Below are positions 61,701 to 64,000 of a DNA stretch of 64,000 bases, one piece after another. The notes under the pieces are model-generated. The model was not told the DNA's origin and did not search any database. It saw only the letters and a program-made list of their open reading frames with translations. Both the position numbers and the translations under genes were made by a program. The stretch lies in NCBI RefSeq assembly GCF_040954835.1, contig NC_090716.1, positions 1,661,605-1,725,604 on the forward strand, in the 5' to 3' direction. Origin of the DNA: Lepisosteus oculatus (taxonomy: Eukaryota; Chordata; Actinopteri; Semionotiformes; Lepisosteidae). The stretch's first letter is position 1, and each line of letters begins with the position of its first letter.

Positions 61701-63319
61701 TGTGTGTGACGTCGATTCAATGAGCGTGCAGTGCAAACCCCGGCCATGCCCCAGGCAGCCCCCCGTCACCTGCAACAAGGAGGGCCAGGTGCTGGTAACT
61801 GAGACAGTCGACTGCTGCAACAAGTCCCGATGTGGTGAGTAGCTGCAGGGACAGGGACAGACTCAGGACTGGAGGGGTTAGTGCTGCTGGGAGACTGGCT
61901 CTTTCAACAGCATCATAGAGGTGCAGCATTCAGAGCAGCACAGTTAATGCTTTGAAAAGACTATTGCTATTAAACTATTACAGTACTTTTCCAGTTTATC
62001 ATTTTGTACCTTGCTAATAAGCATATGCTTAGCATGCTTTAAGCATACTCTTTTCTTTGGTGCAGTTTTAACATGTTTCCTGTTGCCCCCTGTTCTTTAT
62101 TGCTCTTCTTCCCAATAGAGTGTGATGTAAAACTCTGCCCAAAACCACAAAACAACTGTAAACTAGGATTCAGACCAGTGATAACAACCCCAGAAGGAAG
62201 CTGCTGTGCTGTTTATAAATGTGGTGAGTGTTACTGGTGTTTTCCACTGTGCTGTGCTGACACTGTCAGTAGCTGTCTTCCCAGGAATGATAAGAAGACG
62301 ACCTGTTCTTCTGTATTTATAGTATTTATTATTCACAAAGGTTTTTAATACAACCAGATGCTCAGTAGAGAATCCAGTTTATTTTCACGTCTATTTTTAA
62401 TTAAACTGATTCAAGATTTATTTATTTCTTTACAGAACCAATAGGTGTCTGTGTTTTCAATAATACTGAATACAAGGTAAGATCCTTAACTAACTTTAAC
62501 TTATTCTGGGCTTGCAGCTGGCCAGATCCTTTGACATGTGAATACAGACACTTTACAAATCAAGACAAGGTCATGTTATACCATTTCAGTTACTTCTGAA
62601 ATGAGTTTGAAAATTAAATGACAATTACATGTGTACACGTGTTCTTATGTTGCATATTTTGTGTGTATTTGTCTATGAACTACAATGACTTTAGTAACTG
62701 GATGTGCAAATTCACTTCAGTTGCCCTATCAGCTGTTAACAGGTTGGGGTCTCCTGTCCTCTGTGTGATTCTAAGGGTGGTTCTGTTTTGCTCTCATCAC
62801 AGCCAGGTGTCAGTGTCCCTAAAGACACATGTGAGTTGTGCCAGTGCAGTTATGAGGTGGATCCCAATACAAGACTGAACATCATTGCCTGTGATCCAAT
62901 GCGCTGTGACAAAAACTGTCAGCTGGTATGGAACTTCCCTCAAAATTCCTACTGATATCATATCTACAGAATCATAAGGAAAGACAATTGGCTATATTTC
63001 TGTGTGACTAAAATGTGTTAATTAAGGTGTCCCTATTAATAACATTTTTTATGAAGACTATTTCTAGCAATATTCTGAATTACAAAACCACCAATATAAA
63101 ATCTATACTATCTAGTATTATTTCTTAATACTTTTCCAACTTTCTGACTAATGTGCTGCAGATGAGAATAGAAACTGGTTAACTGGTTGCCTGTGTTCTG
63201 TACATTCATTTTCTCTGCAGGGTTTTACATATCAAGCTGTCCCTGGACAGTGCTGTGGCCAGTGTGTACAGGATAGCTGTGTCATCATGCTGCCAGACCA
63301 CACAGTGCATGTCATTGAG
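35735..63319 (+). CDS. muc5-like: Gene B: gel-forming mucin, MUC5AC/MUC5B type, 5' and middle (3' end outside window)
   Basis: Forty-five exons joined by GT-AG sites with consistent phase, 4058 codons: 35735-35813, 37250-37306, 37639-37707, 37839-38100, 38438-38552, 39085-39175, 39382-39488, 39832-40048, 40219-40344, 40542-40659, 40945-41083, 41322-41432, 42038-42107, 43158-43295, 43416-43580, 43790-43884, 44486-44612, 44719-44974, 45254-45306, 45841-45941, 46164-46315, 46469-46607, 46907-47017, 47119-47298, 47499-47738, 47908-48064, 48255-48383, 48863-49013, 49127-49170, 49277-49492, 49793-55882, 56374-56672, 57070-57244, 58282-58532, 59365-59548, 59797-60013, 60278-60456, 60704-60773, 61052-61176, 61436-61467, 61666-61834, 62119-62223, 62436-62476, 62803-62925, 63221-63319. 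Domains: signal, D1, D2, D'D3, PTS with four CysD, D4, C8, TIL, VWC. The multiple CysD domains and D1 wording favour MUC5AC/5B over MUC2. The knot exons should follow beyond the window. Confidence 0.92.
35814..37249 (+). other. Gene B intron 1, 1.4 kb
   Basis: AT-rich first intron with no exon or named repeat visible. First introns of secreted mucins can hold enhancers, but nothing here can be assigned by eye. Confidence 0.5.
37839..40659 (+). CDS. muc5-like: Gene B D1 assembly (VWD1, C8, TIL, E; exons 4-10)
   Basis: VWD1 opens with [18 protein letters not shown] and [10 protein letters not shown], close to the wording of MUC5AC/MUC5B D1. The CGLC motif lies at 39118-39129 followed by GDFNG. 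The C8 module is exon 39832-40048 ([27 protein letters not shown]). TIL is in 40219-40344 ([26 protein letters not shown]), and the E-like piece is in 40542-40659 ([17 protein letters not shown]). Family knowledge: D1 and D2 act in pH-dependent N-terminal assembly in the Golgi. Confidence 0.93.
40945..44974 (+). CDS. muc5-like: Gene B D2 assembly (exons 11-18)
   Basis: VWD2 starts with [20 protein letters not shown] and [20 protein letters not shown]. Its CGLC motif is split over the exon 14/15 junction ([16 protein letters not shown]). C8 spans 43790-44612 ([37 protein letters not shown]). TIL follows in 44719-44974 ([38 protein letters not shown]). A dead LINE sits in the intron between exons 13 and 14, and the exon borders are intact. 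Confidence 0.92.
42181..43133 (+). mobile_element. Internally deleted LINE (Rex1/L2-like) in gene B intron
   Basis: The + strand encodes RT blocks [25 protein letters not shown] and [13 protein letters not shown], then at about 42440-42465 jumps directly to the late ORF part ([39 protein letters not shown]). The stretch with the catalytic F/YADD box is missing. The element ends with GGGATCAATGAAGTATCTA, a tail typical of fish LINEs. Several stops follow. Inactive. Confidence 0.8.
45254..49170 (+). CDS. muc5-like: Gene B D'-D3 assembly (exons 19-29)
   Basis: D' is exons 45254-45306, 45841-45941 and 46164-46315 ([28 protein letters not shown]). VWD3 begins [19 protein letters not shown] (46469-46607) and has CGLC at 47508-47519 with [11 protein letters not shown], an acidic loop of the type that binds calcium in VWD domains. 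C8-3 is 47738/47908-48064 with [23 protein letters not shown]3 is 48255-49013 and a short E-type exon is 49127-49170. D3 forms intermolecular disulfides in MUC5B and VWF. Here that is inferred from the Cys pattern. Confidence 0.92.
49277..49492 (+). CDS. muc5-like: Gene B exon joining D3 to the PTS region
   Basis: Encodes [39 protein letters not shown] and then a Thr-rich start of the PTS. The same NTTDG and Cys wording recurs in exon 32 before D4, suggesting that the two PTS borders are related. It ends in phase 1 before GTAGGT. Confidence 0.9.
49793..55882 (+). CDS. muc5-like: Gene B giant exon: PTS domain with four CysD domains
   Basis: A single 6090-bp exon of about 2030 codons with no stop. 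The acceptor is at 49791-49792. The ATG at 49777 is in the intron and is not a start. Layout: CysD1 (49834-50127), PTS1, CysD2 (50410-50712), a pentad array (50713-52425), CysD3 (52426-52719), 108-residue repeats, CysD4 (54622-54915), 35-residue repeats, then [15 protein letters not shown] at the 3' border. CysD modules interspersed in PTS are typical of MUC5AC and MUC5B, where they make reversible non-covalent contacts in the gel. The PTS has hundreds of Thr and Ser for O-glycans. Confidence 0.95.
49834..50127 (+). other. CysD domain 1 (WSVW)
   Basis: About 98 residues beginning [18 protein letters not shown], with the WxxW motif (49855-49866) that marks CysD, then IQCRAQDYP and a terminal VFCCRVVPC. 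Confidence 0.93.
50410..50712 (+). other. CysD domain 2 (WSQW)
   Basis: Begins [17 protein letters not shown], WxxW at 50428-50439, with IECRAEKYP and VLCCDEYQC. Clearly diverged from the other three copies. Confidence 0.93.
50713..52425 (+). repeat. PTS pentad array (15/30-bp repeats)
   Basis: Built of alternating five-residue units such as ITTPP and TTTTP or STTTP, usually paired into a 30-bp period. Larger blocks of the array have also been copied (for example the [17 protein letters not shown] blocks). The + strand is almost G-free. Frame is kept throughout. Confidence 0.93.
52426..52719 (+). other. CysD domain 3 (WSEW)
   Basis: Begins [18 protein letters not shown], WxxW at 52441-52452, ends VKCCKNIC. 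Near-identical to CysD4, 2196 bp downstream. Confidence 0.93.
52900..54621 (+). repeat. PTS 324-bp (108-residue) higher-order repeats
   Basis: The phrase [14 protein letters not shown] starts at 53140, 53464, 53788, 54112 and 54436, exactly 324 bp apart each time. A diverged earlier unit starts at 52900, 240 bp before. Each unit includes [20 protein letters not shown] and [19 protein letters not shown]. Confidence 0.92.
54622..54915 (+). other. CysD domain 4 (WSEW)
   Basis: Copy of CysD3 with two amino acid changes inside the domain (V to A, E to K). WxxW at 54637-54648. Confidence 0.93.
55315..55839 (+). repeat. PTS 105-bp (35-residue) tandem repeats
   Basis: Five units with ETTTT(E/A)KP(T/M)TTKST starting at 55315, 55420, 55525, 55630 and 55735, a strict 105-bp period. 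Units are nearly identical. They correspond to one third of the 324-bp unit with the rest dropped. Confidence 0.92.
56374..57244 (+). CDS. muc5-like: Gene B linker exons between PTS and VWD4
   Basis: Exons 56374-56672 and 57070-57244. The first has [21 protein letters not shown] and a further PTS stretch before [10 protein letters not shown]. The second has [15 protein letters not shown] and [12 protein letters not shown] and is 175 bp as in gene A. Compared with gene A, the first exon is longer because of the additional PTS piece. Confidence 0.92.
57443..57647. mobile_element. Penelope-like (pLTR-type) palindromic insertion in gene B intron
   Basis: Flanked by a 13-bp direct repeat ATTATAATACTAT (57430-57442 and 57648-57660), consistent with a target-site duplication. 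It consists of a 47-bp leader and two 77-bp inverted arms (57490-57566 and 57571-57647) with only two mismatches and a 4-base centre. The sequence type (GAAACGTT with CTTCTTCAGG) resembles the terminal repeats of Penelope-like elements dispersed in fish and amphibians. No reverse transcriptase is present. Confidence 0.65.
57538..57571 (-). ncRNA. Hammerhead-ribozyme-like core (candidate)
   Basis: Read on the minus strand: CAC, CTGAAGA, an extra A, GGC-loop-GCC (stem II), GAAAC, GTT, GTG. CTGANGA and GAAA are the invariant hammerhead core, GTT is an allowed NUH cleavage triplet, and CAC pairs with GTG as stem I. ACGT around the site is palindromic, as in dimeric hammerheads. The + strand copy has G in place of core C3 and should be inactive. 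Penelope-like elements are known to carry hammerheads. Activity here is inference. Confidence 0.5.
58282..59548 (+). CDS. muc5-like: Gene B VWD4 domain (2 exons)
   Basis: Exons 58282-58532 (251 bp) and 59365-59548 (184 bp). Opens [19 protein letters not shown] with GDPH at 58299-58310. Then [20 protein letters not shown] and, in the second exon, [18 protein letters not shown]. Lengths and phases are those of gene A. Confidence 0.93.
58299..58310 (+). other. GDPH autocleavage motif codons, gene B
   Basis: GGA GAC CCT CAT, Gly-Asp-Pro-His, in the same place as in gene A and in MUC2/MUC5AC. Motif seen; cleavage inferred. Confidence 0.85.
58533..59364 (+). other. Gene B VWD4 intron, 0.83 kb
   Basis: AT-rich, poly(A)/poly(T) runs, no recognised element. 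It splits VWD4 at the same position as in gene A (10721-11347). Confidence 0.55.
59797..60456 (+). CDS. muc5-like: Gene B C8 region after VWD4 (2 exons)
   Basis: Exons 59797-60013 and 60278-60456 (179 bp as in A). They encode [15 protein letters not shown], a Thr-rich spacer, then [20 protein letters not shown] and [18 protein letters not shown]. The second exon is GC- and CpG-rich compared with the gene A copy. Confidence 0.92.
60704..61176 (+). CDS. muc5-like: Gene B TIL module (2 exons)
   Basis: Exons 60704-60773 (70 bp, as in A) and 61052-61176. [21 protein letters not shown], then [19 protein letters not shown]. The second exon is 18 bp longer than in gene A. Confidence 0.88.
61436..62223 (+). 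CDS. muc5-like: Gene B first VWC module (3 exons)
   Basis: Exons 61436-61467 (32 bp), 61666-61834 (169 bp) and 62119-62223 (105 bp). [20 protein letters not shown], then VDCCNKSRC, then [13 protein letters not shown] and GSCCAVYKC. Standard VWC Cys pattern, parallel to gene A 16223-17435. Confidence 0.9.
62436..63319 (+). CDS. muc5-like: Gene B second VWC-type module (3 exons), last seen
   Basis: Exons 62436-62476, 62803-62925 and 63221-63319. [12 protein letters not shown], then [11 protein letters not shown] and CDKNCQL, then [20 protein letters not shown]. The last exon ends in phase 0 before GTGAGA. The next exons (129, 40, 118 and 169 bp in gene A) are expected to the right of the window. 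Confidence 0.9.
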
Positions 63320-64000
63320 GTGAGAGCACAACACTCAGCATATGAAATAGCTTATTTTTGTGCTGTTGGAAAACCTTTCTTTCAGGAATCATATGGTATT
63401 TCAGAAATAGCTGAATGTTACTCTGACATGTAAAATGATAAGAGCTTTAATCTGGCTAGAAAGTGCACCAATTAAACTTTGATCTTGGGCCTTATACCAA
63501 GTTTGTGAGGTTAATGAGGGAACAGAAACAGCCAGCAAAATCAATTTTAGCAACACAAGAAAAAGTGGCTATAAATGACAAAATTCACATTATAGATTGC
63601 TACTGTTTTTGAAGTGTAAACCTTTGCTTCACTGTTCATACTTGTCTCCTCTGCTGGGCAAAGGTTTTAGAGCAGCTATTTGCAAATTGAGACCACTTTG
63701 TGATGTGTGTATTTCTGTTTTTGAAGAAACTTTAATTTCTGTACTTGTATCAGGGCTATTTTATAATATTGTATATAATATTACAAAACAAGACTGAGAA
63801 AACTATCCTGGATAAGAAGAAATATATGCAGCTTACACAATTTACCATTGTTGGTAATAATTTTTAAAATCCCTGTTAATTTGGTCATTTCTAGTAAATT
63901 GTGAAAAGTTCTTTTTATTCCCCATTTAACCCAATTCAGCATCTTCTGTATTATTTTGTTATTTTTGCCAATTGCTGAAAAAAAAGATTTACTAACTAAA
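63320..64000 (+). other. Gene B intron running off the right edge
   Basis: AT-rich, no exon with the expected WSPPGDKCE-type sequence is visible. In gene A the matching intron is 823 bp, so the next exon probably starts just outside. Confidence 0.6.

Overview
The window is vertebrate nuclear DNA, most likely from a ray-finned fish. The genes are split into many small exons with GT-AG introns, the introns are AT-rich, and they hold fish-type LINE fragments, a 5S-rRNA-derived SINE, tRNA-derived SINEs, a solo LTR and a Penelope-like palindrome. A non-teleost fish (gar, bowfin or sturgeon type) would fit the SINE content, but I cannot fix the species.

Two gel-forming secreted mucin genes of the MUC2/MUC5AC/MUC5B family lie head-to-tail on the + strand. 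Gene A (1-24076) enters the window inside its Pro/Thr/Ser (PTS) domain. About 6.5 kb of 48-bp tandem repeat is followed by 19 small exons encoding the C-terminal assembly: a Cys-rich linker, VWD4 with a GDPH site, C8, TIL, VWC modules and a C-terminal cystine knot. It ends at a TAG with a poly(A) signal at 24216.

The spacer between the genes (about 24.24-35.66 kb) holds no gene that I can support. It contains two oppositely oriented copies of a 5S-derived SINE, a degenerate L2-like LINE, a tRNA-derived SINE and other weak repeats.

Gene B starts at 35735 downstream of a TATA box and runs off the right edge. I assembled 45 exons (4058 codons, phases consistent at every junction). They encode a signal peptide, an acidic Tyr/Gln spacer, D1, D2, D'-D3, a 6.09-kb exon with four CysD domains among PTS arrays, then VWD4, C8, TIL and VWC modules. 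By comparison with gene A, about four more exons (cystine knot) should lie to the right. D1-D3 of gene B resemble MUC5AC/MUC5B more than MUC2. The C-terminal exons of A and B match one for one, many with identical lengths, so the pair arose by tandem duplication.

Both proteins should enter the secretory pathway, dimerise by the C-terminal knot, multimerise by the N-terminal D domains (seen only in B here), and form mucus gel through heavily O-glycosylated PTS regions.

The most unusual structures are a 77-bp-arm intronic palindrome in gene B whose minus strand carries a hammerhead-ribozyme-like core, the nearly G-free 48-bp array of gene A that is open in all three + frames, and the recent internal duplication plus 324-bp and 105-bp higher-order repeats in gene B.
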